DNA from: Bradyrhizobium iriomotense | GTDB lineage: Bacteria; Pseudomonadota; Alphaproteobacteria; Rhizobiales; Xanthobacteraceae | NCBI RefSeq assembly: GCF_030160715.1 | Contig: NZ_BSOW01000020.1 | Coordinates: 1 to 64,000, forward strand | Length of the DNA: 64,000 nt | Direction of reading: 5' to 3' | Part shown: positions 1 through 7,267 of the stretch, piece after piece | How the letters are laid out: each line of letters starts with the position of its first letter | Position numbering within the stretch: the first letter of the stretch is position 1 | Position numbers and translations under genes: made by a program | The notes under the pieces: model-generated | What the model was told of the DNA's origin: nothing | Seen by the model: only the letters and a program-made list of their open reading frames with translations | The model's database searches: none

Positions 1-1599
1 GCGGTCATTGGCCGAGAGTTCTCGTTTGAATTGTTGGCTGCAGTGGTACCATCCAAGCCCAAAGAACTTGCGGCCGCTTTGGCGCTGCTTGTGGCGGCAG
101 GCCTGATCGGCGCGCGAGGAAGTCCGCCGCAGGCGACCTACACCTTCAAGCACAGCCTCGTGCAGGAGGCGGCCTATTCGACCTTGCTGATCAGTCGTCG
201 CCAGACGCTACACAAGCACATTGCCGAGGCGTTGCAGAGCAGGTTTACGCAGATAGCCGACGTGCAGCCGGAACTATTAGCCCATCATTTCGCTGAAGCG
301 GGACTAATCTCGCAAGCGATTGATTGGTGGAATCGGGCTGCTTGCCGGTCAGCAGAGCGGTACAACAACGTTGAAGCGGTCAGCCAGTTCAATCGGGCTT
401 TGAGGCTGCTGACGGAGCTTCCGGATGAATCGCCGCGGCAACGCCGGGAGTTCGAACTGCGGGTTGCACTCATTGAGCCGCTATATGCGACCCATGGCTA
501 TTCGGGGACGGAGGTCGAGCAGAACTACGCCCGGTTGCTTGAACTCGGCCAGGGCTTGACAGAAACGCGGCAACTGTTGCGCATCCTGTGGGGTCGGGCC
601 GGCGGAGCTTTGGTACGGTGCGACTTTGCGCGTACCGATGCCTACGTTCAGAATTTTCTCGAGTTGGCGCACAATGCCGGAGATGCAACGTCGGCAGCGC
701 AAGGAGTTCGAATAAATGCAATGATAGCGCTCGCTAGCGGCGAGCTGGTCATGGCGCGCGAGCGGTTCCTCGCAGTGATAGATCAATTTGAGCGCGCAGG
801 CACGGCGACGACGCTCGGCAACTATCTGACGATTCCGCGTCCAACGACCCTGGCGCAATATTCGATCGCCGCGCAACAACTCGGGCTTCTAGACGAGGCA
901 GAGGAACTATGTGCGCGCAGTTTGCGTGAGGCCCGCGAGAGCAGCCACCATCTTACAAGCTGCTATGTAATCTATCATTGCGCGATGAAAGCAATGGTTG
1001 ATCAGGATCCTGCCACCGTTTTCTCGCTAGCTGAAGAGCTCGTTGAGATCATGGATAGCCATCATGTTTCCTACTGGGAATGTTTCACGGAAGCGCTTCT
1101 TGGCTGGGCCTCGGCCAAAACAGGCGCATTGGATACTGGCTTGGCCCGACTGCATCGCAGCGCGGATATCCGCGATAGAATGCAGACCAGGATCTGGAGT
1201 CCCTATTTCCTGATCAGCGAAGCCGAAATCCTGTTGCATAACCAGAGGGGCGGCGAGGCCGTCACGTTGTTGGATCAAGCAGCGACAGAGGCCAACGCGA
1301 CTGGGCAGCACTACAGCGAGGCTGAAGGGTTTCGGGTACGAGCCTGCGCGAGACTGTCCCAAGGCGCACCGCTCGCGGAGGTCGAGGCGCTGTTTCAGCA
1401 AGGACTGGCAATTGCGCGACGGCAGAGCGCGCGGCTGTTCGAACTACGGACCGCGACGAGCCTGGCACAAGTTTGGCGGGATGTCGGACGACTTGATGAT
1501 GCACGCGCGCTGCTCGCGCCTACTTTGGCTTGGTTTACCGGCTGTCGCGGCAGCGTGGACCTGAACCAGGCTCGCGAGGTGTCGAACAGCATGAGTTAA
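1..1599 (+). CDS. C-terminal part of a cyclase/AAA-ATPase/TPR-type signalling protein (5' truncated)
   Basis: The reading frame is open from base 1, so the gene starts outside the window; 532 residues are visible. The first residues (AVIGREFSFELLAAV) and a later FKHSLVQEAAYSTLL stretch match the region that follows the STAND/AAA ATPase module in bacterial adenylate/guanylate cyclase-domain proteins. The rest is alpha-helical and Ala/Leu/Glu-rich, consistent with TPR-like repeats. In that family an N-terminal nucleotide cyclase domain and a P-loop ATPase would lie upstream, but neither can be seen here. The protein is probably a cytoplasmic signalling or regulatory protein. The function is inferred from family architecture; the catalytic half is missing, so cyclase activity cannot be claimed. 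Confidence 0.75.
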   Translation, partial: AVIGREFSFELLAAVVPSKPKELAAALALLVAAGLIGARGSPPQATYTFKHSLVQEAAYSTLLISRRQTLHKHIAEALQSRFTQIADVQPELLAHHFAEAGLISQAIDWWNRAACRSAERYNNVEAVSQFNRALRLLTELPDESPRQRREFELRVALIEPLYATHGYSGTEVEQNYARLLELGQGLTETRQLLRILWGRAGGALVRCDFARTDAYVQNFLELAHNAGDATSAAQGVRINAMIALASGELVMARERFLAVIDQFERAGTATTLGNYLTIPRPTTLAQYSIAAQQLGLLDEAEELCARSLREARESSHHLTSCYVIYHCAMKAMVDQDPATVFSLAEELVEIMDSHHVSYWECFTEALLGWASAKTGALDTGLARLHRSADIRDRMQTRIWSPYFLISEAEILLHNQRGGEAVTLLDQAATEANATGQHYSEAEGFRVRACARLSQGAPLAEVEALFQQGLAIARRQSARLFELRTATSLAQVWRDVGRLDDARALLAPTLAWFTGCRGSVDLNQAREVSNSMS

Positions 1600-1756
1600 T
1601 TCGATCTTGCGAGCTCTGCTCATCGCGGCTTGGGAAGAATCAGTTTGTATCGCTGCCAACGGGAGCACTGTCAGCCGCGCTTATTCCCTGAGTCTCTCAC
1701 CTAGATACTTGCGAAGGAATATTGCGCCGTCGCGACTCCTCCCGGCATGCAGCTGC

Positions 1757-1771
1757 TTAACCATCTGTTAA
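1757..1771 (+). promoter_or_regulatory. CtrA-type binding box (TTAA-N7-TTAA)
   Basis: The sequence reads TTAACCATCTGTTAA, an exact match to the full CtrA consensus with 7 bp between the half sites. It lies 58 bp upstream of the ATG of the coiled-coil gene. CtrA is the cell-cycle master regulator of alphaproteobacteria; control of this gene by CtrA is inferred. Confidence 0.6.
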
Positions 1772-1828
1772 CCATAGCTTAGTCATGATGCTGCTGGTGT
1801 GTATGTGTTCTCGACGAGCTTGAACTGC

Positions 1829-2311
1829 ATGGCGCAGCGTAGTTCCAGAGCGCCGGTTGGTGGGGATAAGGACGTCCTGAGCTTCCCCTCACCGCTGGCA
1901 CCAGACAAGGGAGCAACAGCCCTCGATCTGGTATATCAAGCGGCCGATGTCTTCCGCGGTATGGAGGAGCGCGCCCGCGAGACCGAAGCCCGTGCCCAGT
2001 CGCTTTGCACGAGTGCCCTGGAAAGATTGCGGCTTGCGGAAACGCGAGCGGAGGCCGCCGAGCAGGCACAACGTGAACTGATCGTCGCTGCCGAACGTAA
2101 GTTGCAACATGCGTGCCGAGCGCTGGAACAAGCCCAGTCCTGTATTGAAGCACAGAAGGACAAGTTGACGGCCGCGGAGCTTCGTGCCGAAGTTGCCGAA
2201 GCCGAAACGCGACAAGCCAAGGAAGCGCTCGCGCTCGTTGAAGAGGCCATTCGCAAGCGTCTGCTGTGCGCAAACCCGCATGCCGATGGCAGATTGGCGG
2301 CGGTAGCTTGA
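1829..2311 (+). CDS. Coiled-coil protein of unknown function
   Basis: This encodes a 160-residue soluble protein. From about residue 45 to 150 it is a nearly continuous amphipathic helix rich in Ala, Glu, Arg and Gln (for example RAEAAEQAQRELIVAAER), a typical coiled coil. The first 40 residues look unstructured. There is no signal peptide and no enzymatic motif. The ATG at 1829 was chosen; an in-frame GTG at 1799 would add ten residues. Neither start has a strong Shine-Dalgarno. A perfect CtrA-type box upstream suggests cell-cycle expression, so a structural or cell-envelope scaffold role is possible but unproven. The gene stands alone. Confidence 0.65.
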   Translation: MAQRSSRAPVGGDKDVLSFPSPLAPDKGATALDLVYQAADVFRGMEERARETEARAQSLCTSALERLRLAETRAEAAEQAQRELIVAAERKLQHACRALEQAQSCIEAQKDKLTAAELRAEVAEAETRQAKEALALVEEAIRKRLLCANPHADGRLAAVA

Positions 2312-2819
2312 TCGATTGCGACTACAATGGCTCACCGGGTGCTACCGCTCGGGGGCGCGGCACGGGCGAACTCACCCCGCTGTGAGCCTGGCAGTACCGC
2401 CTCCTTTAGCATTTGAAATCGGGTGGGATGGGGTTCGACCCAAATAGGGTCCGGTGCAGCCTGAGAGACTCATTTTACTTACGGGACCACACGCCGCGTG
2501 ACCCGCACGCGCCAACTCAGAACCGGGCGGTAACCAACTATTAACCATGTTGGGCGGGGGGCGCTGAAAGAGAGTCCGACCTTGCCGATCCGCTTGCAAG
2601 GGATCATTCTAAGGCTGGGTTGATCGAAGCGGCTCTCGCGCCACCAGCGCCCTAGCGACCGGAGCCAATGATGCCAGTGCCCGACGGGGCCCGCGCCGAC
2701 AGTGCCAGCGTCCTAGCGGCCAGAGAAAGCGAGCATCGACCTCCGCGCCCCACGCCGCGCAAGCGCTGGCGCGACGGAGGGGCGCGGTTGGGGTAACGCC
2801 CAACGCGTAGGAGGTTGCC
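2312..2819. other. Intergenic region with no convincing gene
   Basis: No reading frame here has good codon use and a ribosome site. It holds a degenerate CtrA-like site at 2530-2544 (GTAA-N7-TTAA, one mismatch) and a pair of 21 bp imperfect direct repeats. It may contain the promoter of the small membrane-protein gene that follows. Confidence 0.5.
2644..2725. repeat. Pair of 21-bp imperfect direct repeats
   Basis: Two 21-bp copies of CCAGCG-CCTAGCG-CC-GAG at 2644-2664 and 2705-2725 differ at three positions and are spaced 61 bp start to start. They lie about 100 bp upstream of a small membrane-protein gene. Their function is unknown. Confidence 0.4.
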
Positions 2820-2969
2820 ATGCACCTTCATTCATACCGGGACGAAAGTCGCTCCAGGCACTTCGACTTGATCGGCCACAACTGGTCAATTGACCTGATC
2901 ACAGTAACGGCTGCTGGCATCCTGGTGGTGGGCTTCGCCGGCGCCATCGCAGCCTTGCTGGTCCGATAA
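2820..2969 (+). CDS. Small single-pass membrane protein (49 aa)
   Basis: A 49-codon gene with a strong Shine-Dalgarno (TAGGAGGT, 5 bp before the ATG). The N-terminal 25 residues are polar and charged (many His, Arg, Asp). Residues 27-48 form one hydrophobic helix rich in Ala, Gly, Val and Ile, followed by a terminal Arg. This suggests a single-pass inner-membrane microprotein. No family was recognised and the neighbours give no functional hint. The ribosome site and clear polar/hydrophobic layout are the evidence that it is real. Confidence 0.6.
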   Translation: MHLHSYRDESRSRHFDLIGHNWSIDLITVTAAGILVVGFAGAIAALLVR

Positions 2970-3407
2970 GGCCCTTGGTCTGTGCTCCAGTTGCAAAGCC
3001 GGGCGCGCTGCAGGACGGACGAACCGGGCTAAGGTCGGGAAGGCGTCGTCTTGACCGGCGGCAGGCCGGTACGATCGATCACGTCTTCGCCGACGATCTT
3101 CACGGGCTTCGCATCTCGATCAAAGGACATGAGGGCAAATAGCCGATCTCGACGGTGAAGCACGTCGAGAGCTGATTGATCTCGTTTGGTCCGGATCTAT
3201 TCCGCGCAGCGTGCCGTATGGGCCATGAAGATCCGCCTCCAAGCACCAAGATCGGTCCTACCGCGCGGCCCGACAGAAACACTGGATCACGGTGAAGAAC
3301 CGAAGCCATCCGGCGATGGAGCGCGAGATCCAAGGAACGTCCGCTCGTCAATCCGGTTGGCAAGTGAGGTCTCGCGATCGCATCTTGCCAGACCTGGAGC
3401 GACTTCG
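2970..3407. other. Intergenic region, nothing firm
   Basis: Open frames exist on both strands but none has a ribosome site or recognisable motif. The open frame entering the next gene extends upstream to 3186, but its first 70 or so codons do not look like protein sequence. Confidence 0.4.
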
Positions 3408-3650
3408 TTGGCAAAAGAATTGGTCTCGAGGACTGAGCTTGAACTCATTGCTCTTCAGGAAATTCGAAGCTTTCCTGGTGCCGAATTGGTTATCCCCGTC
3501 GAGCTCGAGTGCGACTTTGGTCGGTCTGCCGGCATAAATTGGACACTCCATGTCGTCGCGAAGGAAGGGGCCGATCTTGATCGTATCCACCACGCGGCCA
3601 AGACGACCAGTGACCGGCTGAAGCGCAGATACGATCTTCGGTTGGGCTAA
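3408..3650 (+). CDS. Small conserved-looking hypothetical protein (80 aa)
   Basis: I chose a TTG start because GGAG lies 9 bp upstream and the protein-like part begins there. The 80-residue product is soluble, with a helix (ELELIALQEIRSF), an apparent beta segment (NWTLHVVAKEG) and a basic C-terminal helix (LDRIHHAAKTTSDRLKRRY). I recall similar small proteins in Bradyrhizobium genomes, but this is memory, not a search. The same frame stays open back to 3186, so a longer product is possible though less likely. Function unknown. Confidence 0.45.
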   Translation: MAKELVSRTELELIALQEIRSFPGAELVIPVELECDFGRSAGINWTLHVVAKEGADLDRIHHAAKTTSDRLKRRYDLRLG

Positions 3651-3717
3651 TTCCGCTCGCTCAGCAGAGGCGACCGCATGGCAGGCAACGAAGCGATCGA
3701 GCAACAAAGGTGGAACT

Positions 3718-3865
3718 ATGACCGTCCTCCTTCACGTCAACACTGGCAAACAGGTTGGCGATGCAGAGCACATCAAAGTCTTCGCCACGGCTGATACGGC
3801 GGAACGGTGGTTTGAGGAGAAACGACCCGGAGGGTGTGGCGTTCGAATACGAGGTTGTGGAGTGA
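3718..3865 (+). pseudogene. Small hypothetical gene broken by a +1 frameshift
   Basis: From ATG 3718 the frame encodes MTVLLHVNTGKQVGD and so on to a Trp-Phe-Glu-Glu, then drifts into unlikely sequence and ends at 3927. Skipping one A of the AAA run at 3820-3822 restores a sensible ending (ENDPEGVAFEYEVVE and a stop at 3863-3865), giving a compact 48-residue acidic protein. The corrected product resembles a small Bradyrhizobium protein I remember but cannot verify. The insertion in a short A run may be a real mutation, a programmed slip or a sequencing error. AAGG lies 7 bp upstream of the ATG. Confidence 0.55.
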
Positions 3866-3921
3866 ATCACGTAGGCCGAAGACAGCGATTTGCATACCGG
3901 CAATCGCAGCCCTTGCGCCGG

Positions 3922-4071
3922 CTATGAGCGCGGCACTAGAGGCCGCGAATTGCGGTGATCGAGGCACGCGTCGGAGCCGGACTCGTTGACGCCATAGCCG
4001 AGCTTGCCCATGCCCCCGGTGATGCCGATGGCACGCGCGCGAACTTGGCGCTGGGCCCCACGGAATCGATG
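3922..4071 (-). pseudogene. Fragment of an MDR-family NADP-dependent oxidoreductase (curcumin-reductase-like)
   Basis: Read on the minus strand, a 50-codon stretch gives RAIGITGGMGKLGYGVNES followed by GSDACLDHR. This closely resembles the Rossmann-fold segment of NADP-dependent curcumin reductase/leukotriene-B4-dehydrogenase-like enzymes, where a Gly-Gly loop is followed by a Lys and then a G-F/S-D-A-C-I-D-type motif. Stops flank it on both sides and no N-terminal or C-terminal domain is nearby, so it is a gene remnant, not a functional gene. The identification rests on motif memory. Confidence 0.45.
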
Positions 4072-4090
4072 CCCTAACTTGTCGATCGAC

Positions 4091-4104
4091 TTGACCTAGA
4101 TCAA
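4091..4104. promoter_or_regulatory. FNR/FixK-type box (TTGA-N6-TCAA)
   Basis: TTGACCTAGATCAA matches the anaerobox consensus used by FNR, FixK and FnrN regulators. It overlaps the 3' end of the 66-residue gene and points toward the oxidoreductase fragment. It may be a relic promoter of the decayed gene. Confidence 0.4.
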
Positions 4105-4296
4105 TCCCTTCTCGGTAACGCGCAAGCTGCGCACGTAATAGCCTTCTCTCTGAACGGCTGACCTGATCTCGTCGCTGACTTTGCAAACCCTCTTTCTGCT
4201 CCTGCGCCACTTATGCCTGGAGCCAAGCGCGGGTATCGTTGAGCCCGCGCTTAGGACGAGCAAGTCGCGCTTATCGTTGCGATAGACATCAAACAT
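4096..4296 (-). CDS. Small basic hypothetical protein (66 aa)
   Basis: The ATG at 4296 follows a GGGGGCGAAAG stretch. The product begins MFDVYRNDKRDLLVLSAG and ends in a helix (VSDEIRSAVQREGYYVRSL). It is strongly basic in the middle (KWRRSRKRV). Small proteins with this layout, a short beta start, an Arg/Lys patch and a YY-x-R ending, occur repeatedly in Bradyrhizobium as I recall. It could bind nucleic acid, but this is only a charge-based guess. The open frame extends upstream to 4482 without support. A second FNR/FixK-type box lies about 240 bp upstream, too far to be a confident promoter. Confidence 0.5.
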   Translation of the reverse strand: MFDVYRNDKRDLLVLSAGSTIPALGSRHKWRRSRKRVCKVSDEIRSAVQREGYYVRSLRVTEKGLI

Positions 4297-4536
4297 CTTT
4301 CGCCCCCGTTGATCATACTGAAACAAAAATCGACATATATTTCGGTCTCGACCGCGCAGCCTAATGTCTCGGATGTCGACGCGGGTTGTAAATGTGCAAC
4401 GGTCGCCACTTTCTGCGTCACGGTGTCCCGGTTGGGAAGGTACTGATACATGCCCCCAGCGCATCAGCGTCATCCTTGGCATGTACAGTTGTCATTCTGA
4501 CTGCTCGCCGAGAGTCGAGCGCTGCCCAGATCGAAC

Positions 4537-4552
4537 CTTGATCTAGATCAAG
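4537..4552. promoter_or_regulatory. Palindromic FNR/FixK-type box
   Basis: CTTGATCTAGATCAAG is a perfect 16-bp palindrome containing TTGAT-N4-ATCAA, an ideal FNR/FixK site. No convincing gene begins within 100 bp on either strand. It may drive the small minus-strand gene at 4096-4296 through a long leader, or be a remnant. Confidence 0.5.
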
Positions 4553-4621
4553 CCGAGGATAGCCGGAGCGGTGTGCGTCACCCGGCGGAAATGGGTGATC
4601 AAGGAGTTCGACCAAGCTCGA

Positions 4622-4949
4622 CCAAAAACTTAGGGCGGGTATACCGTCTGGATGTGGCCGCCAGCTTTGAGAATTTGTGCTTGGAAATCAACGCGGAAAC
4701 ATCTTCATAAATGATTGAGTGGGAGTAGGGGGGCGGCTGGCATCGCGCGGCTTAGAGTAGTTTGGTCGAGTTGTTTTCGCCTCTTTTGCGTTGAGTTTCT
4801 GACCGAAGTAGTGAGCTTGACCTATCCCAGCAGAGGTCCGAAATCCATTACGTCTTAACTGATGGAGTATCGCGGCGCGCTCGATCGTACAAATGGATCG
4901 GGCGTTTAAAGTCTGGCTGGGAGCACCGACAGGTTTTGGCGCAAAGCGG
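4622..4949. repeat. Dispersed intergenic repeat, copy A (partial)
   Basis: This segment matches two other places in the window. Its first part (gaatttgtgcttggaaatca and on to a gattga run) matches copy C near 37385-37490, and its whole length matches the second half of copy B near 17380-17701, at an eye-estimated 75-80 percent identity. It ends with TTGGCGCAAAGCGG, as does copy B. It has no conserved reading frame. The remaining bases 4950-5143, up to amiR, hold nothing recognisable. Confidence 0.7.
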
Positions 4950-5143
4950 CCGAAAGCCGAATTGCCGCTCCCGCCGGAATTTGCGGCAGTCCGGCTCCGC
5001 GCAGTGCTCTGCGCAGCTTCAAAACAACCCTCATGGGGACGTGCACTATAGTAGATCAAGCGGACTCTGGAGGCAGCGGATTTGGGCAGCTGACCTGGCG
5101 GAGTTGCAGCATTAGCGGCAGCGATCCCGCGCGGCTCCAATTG

Positions 5144-5743
5144 CTATGCCGTTCGTGTAGTCCGGTTCGGCATTCCGCCGGCCGCCACGATCTCCGCGCT
5201 CAAGACCTCGATCGTCGTGCGATGCCGCATTGCCGTCTGCCGAATGAGCGCGAACGCGTCCTTTTCTGACATGTCGTGACCGCGCATGATCTGCAGGACG
5301 GCGGCGAACACGACCCGCCGGGACCGGATGCGATCCTCCAGCTTTTCGATGTGCGCGGCTTGCTCCAATCTTTGTTGCGCTGAATCGAACGCGACCACAA
5401 GTGCGGTGTAGAGCCCTGCAGAACGGAGCGGCTTGACGAGAAATGACGCGGGTCGCAGGTCCAGCAGCCACTTCAATCGACTGGGCGTTTCAGTTCCGAT
5501 CAGCGCAATAATCGGGATGCTGCCTTTCCACAAGATGGCATGGTCGGACTTGATGGGAATGCAGTCTGCATCCAACAGGATGACGTCGGAAGACTGGTCA
5601 CGCGGCGGCTCGGCCGGATCATGCTCGGAAATCGTCATGCCGAGGCGACTGAGCTGGCGGCGTACAATCGGGATTTCGCGCTCATCCCTCATCACCATGA
5701 GAGCGCGACGGCCACGGACGGAAAAGGGGGATGGTCTGGTCAT
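5144..5743 (-). CDS. amiR: AmiR-like ANTAR-domain transcription antiterminator
   Basis: This 199-residue protein has an N-terminal receiver-like domain (about 10-120) and a C-terminal ANTAR RNA-binding helical domain (about 130-190, including IEKLEDRIRSRRVVFAAVLQI and AFALIRQTAMRHRTT). A coiled coil links them. In Pseudomonas, AmiR binds the leader mRNA of amidase genes and prevents termination; AmiC holds it inactive until an amide binds. Here its ATG overlaps the amiC stop by 4 bp (ATGA), which indicates translational coupling. The pair is divergent from the amidase operon, whose leader contains a terminator. The receiver-like domain does not show a clear phospho-acceptor triad, as in AmiR. 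Confidence 0.88.
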   Translation of the reverse strand: MTRPSPFSVRGRRALMVMRDEREIPIVRRQLSRLGMTISEHDPAEPPRDQSSDVILLDADCIPIKSDHAILWKGSIPIIALIGTETPSRLKWLLDLRPASFLVKPLRSAGLYTALVVAFDSAQQRLEQAAHIEKLEDRIRSRRVVFAAVLQIMRGHDMSEKDAFALIRQTAMRHRTTIEVLSAEIVAAGGMPNRTTRTA

Positions 5744-6921
5744 TTCACGATACGCAAATGGTTCGAGCGTTTCGCTGCTGCATCATTTCTCTTTCCCGAC
5801 CTCCTGCCAATCGCGCTCAGGTCGAGGTTCGAAAGATAGGGATCAGGACGTTCAGGGGCATCCGCTTCCCAGAAGATGCTGAACTGACATCCAGGCATGG
5901 AGCGTGCCAGCCGCGGCGTAAGGAAGCAGTGATTGTTCTCGGGATCGACCCAAACCGGACCCTGCGGGGAATCGTAGCGATGATTTGCCGCGGCGCGCCG
6001 CACGGCGCCAACCTCCGCCGAACCCGCGCGGCGGATGGCGCGGGCAAGCAGCATGACGCACACATAAGTGGACTGTCCGTCGACCGAGAGGCTGCTGTCC
6101 TCGCCATGGCGCGCCTTCCATCGCGCCACAAAGCTGCGATTTTCGGCACCCTCGATGCTCTCGAAATAAGCGGATGAGGTGATGCACCCGACCGAGGCCG
6201 CCGATCCGATCAGCTTGAGCTCAGGCTCGCACAGGCTGCAGCTCAGCATCGGGATCGAGAGGCCGGCACGCGTCGCCGCCGCATGGAGGGCGCGCATGAA
6301 CGCGTAGCTGGATTCGCCGACCAGCGTATTGAACACGACCGGGGGTCTTCGGTCGATGACCTCCGTGACGATGTGGTCCACCGCGGTCTCACCGAGTTCG
6401 AGCAGGCGTTCGGCAAGGATACGGCCGCTGGCGCTGGTCACGATTTCGCGGATGACGCGGTTCATTTCCCAGGTCCAGATATAATTGGACCCGATGCAGA
6501 ATACGTCGGCGGAGATGTGGTCGAGCATGTGACGCACCAGCGGCACGACATGCTGGTTGGGTGCGGCGCCGACATAGATGACGTGGTCGCTGCTTTCGAA
6601 CCCTTCGTAGCGCGCGGGATGCCAGAGCAGCCGCTCGGTCCGTTCGACGATCGGAATGACCTGCTTGCGTGAGGCCGAAGTGTAGCAGCCGACGATATGA
6701 CCGACGTGCTCCTCGCGAATGAGATCGGCGCAGGCGGTGTGATATTCGGCGACGACCCCGCCGGGATCGCGGAGGTGAGCTGTGAACGTGAAGTCGAACG
6801 CGTCGCTCTGGTTGATTTCGTCGACCGCCATCAACGCGCTCTTGCGCATTTCGCCGGCCATCATGGTGTAGGGTCCCGACTGGGAGAACACGAGGCCGAG
6901 AGGGATGGACGGCTTGCTCAC
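5740..6921 (-). CDS. amiC: AmiC-like amide-binding regulator (periplasmic-binding-protein fold)
   Basis: From the GTG at 6921 the product is 393 residues, near the 385 of Pseudomonas AmiC. Matching landmarks are LGLVFSQSGPYT at the start, VGCYTSASRKQVIPIVER, a YEGFE motif, GAAPNQH, CIGSNYIWTWEMNRVIRE, and near the end a YDSPQGPVWVDPENNH motif followed by RPDPY. No signal peptide is evident, which fits a cytoplasmic ligand sensor and not a transport receptor. The frame is open further upstream to an ATG at 7074, but that extension does not resemble AmiC and neither start has a strong ribosome site. It overlaps amiR by 4 bp. Likely role: release AmiR when a short-chain amide binds. Confidence 0.85.
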   Translation of the reverse strand: MSKPSIPLGLVFSQSGPYTMMAGEMRKSALMAVDEINQSDAFDFTFTAHLRDPGGVVAEYHTACADLIREEHVGHIVGCYTSASRKQVIPIVERTERLLWHPARYEGFESSDHVIYVGAAPNQHVVPLVRHMLDHISADVFCIGSNYIWTWEMNRVIREIVTSASGRILAERLLELGETAVDHIVTEVIDRRPPVVFNTLVGESSYAFMRALHAAATRAGLSIPMLSCSLCEPELKLIGSAASVGCITSSAYFESIEGAENRSFVARWKARHGEDSSLSVDGQSTYVCVMLLARAIRRAGSAEVGAVRRAAANHRYDSPQGPVWVDPENNHCFLTPRLARSMPGCQFSIFWEADAPERPDPYLSNLDLSAIGRRSGKRNDAAAKRSNHLRIVK

Positions 6922-7189
6922 GAAGAAACCCAGATGCTGTGCGGCAACAGTCTCGTCGCAGGAAACTAGGCCTTGCTTCCTTGCATCGTCAATCCGCACT
7001 GCACGCCATTGATGCGGCCAGCATAAAAAAGGTGCTGACGTCGCATTGACAAGGCTGGCGGCGCTAAGACACAATAACGGCTACGTGAGCGCGTGCATGG
7101 CGAAAGAGTTCTCGCACAGCCGATGACGTCTGAGTGACGACTTCCAAGTTTCGATCTGCACCGTAACCTACGCGACCATTGATAGCATC

Positions 7190-7236
7190 GGCATTGTTGC
7201 CATTCGGGGCCTTCTCGGGCCGCGGGTGGCTTTTTT
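7190..7236 (+). terminator. Leader terminator with possible ANTAR antiterminator hairpin
   Basis: A GC-rich imperfect stem (GCCA at 7199-7202 with TGGC at 7227-7230, and an inner GGCC/GGCC) is followed directly by six T residues (7231-7236), the form of an intrinsic terminator. It lies 31 bp before the amidase ATG. A short hairpin GGC-ATTGTT-GCC (7190-7201) overlaps its left arm; the hexaloop has A in position 1 and G in position 4, as in ANTAR target RNAs. The stem is only 3 bp and the first hairpin of the usual pair was not found with confidence. Confidence 0.5.
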
Positions 7237-7267
7237 CGTTTTGTCTCCCCGACATGAAGGGTGGAGC

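Noticed and set aside
2609..2821. 70-residue minus-strand frame rich in Ala, Arg and Trp
   Set aside because: It looks like GC-rich noise over the direct repeats and lacks a ribosome site.
4688..5140. 150-residue minus-strand frame before amiR
   Set aside because: It overlaps repeat copy A and has low-complexity, unlikely composition with no family resemblance.
7075..7189. A hairpin around 7099-7115 as the first ANTAR stem-loop
   Set aside because: The loop is 8 bases, not 6, and it lies about 80 bases from the second hairpin, so I did not annotate it.
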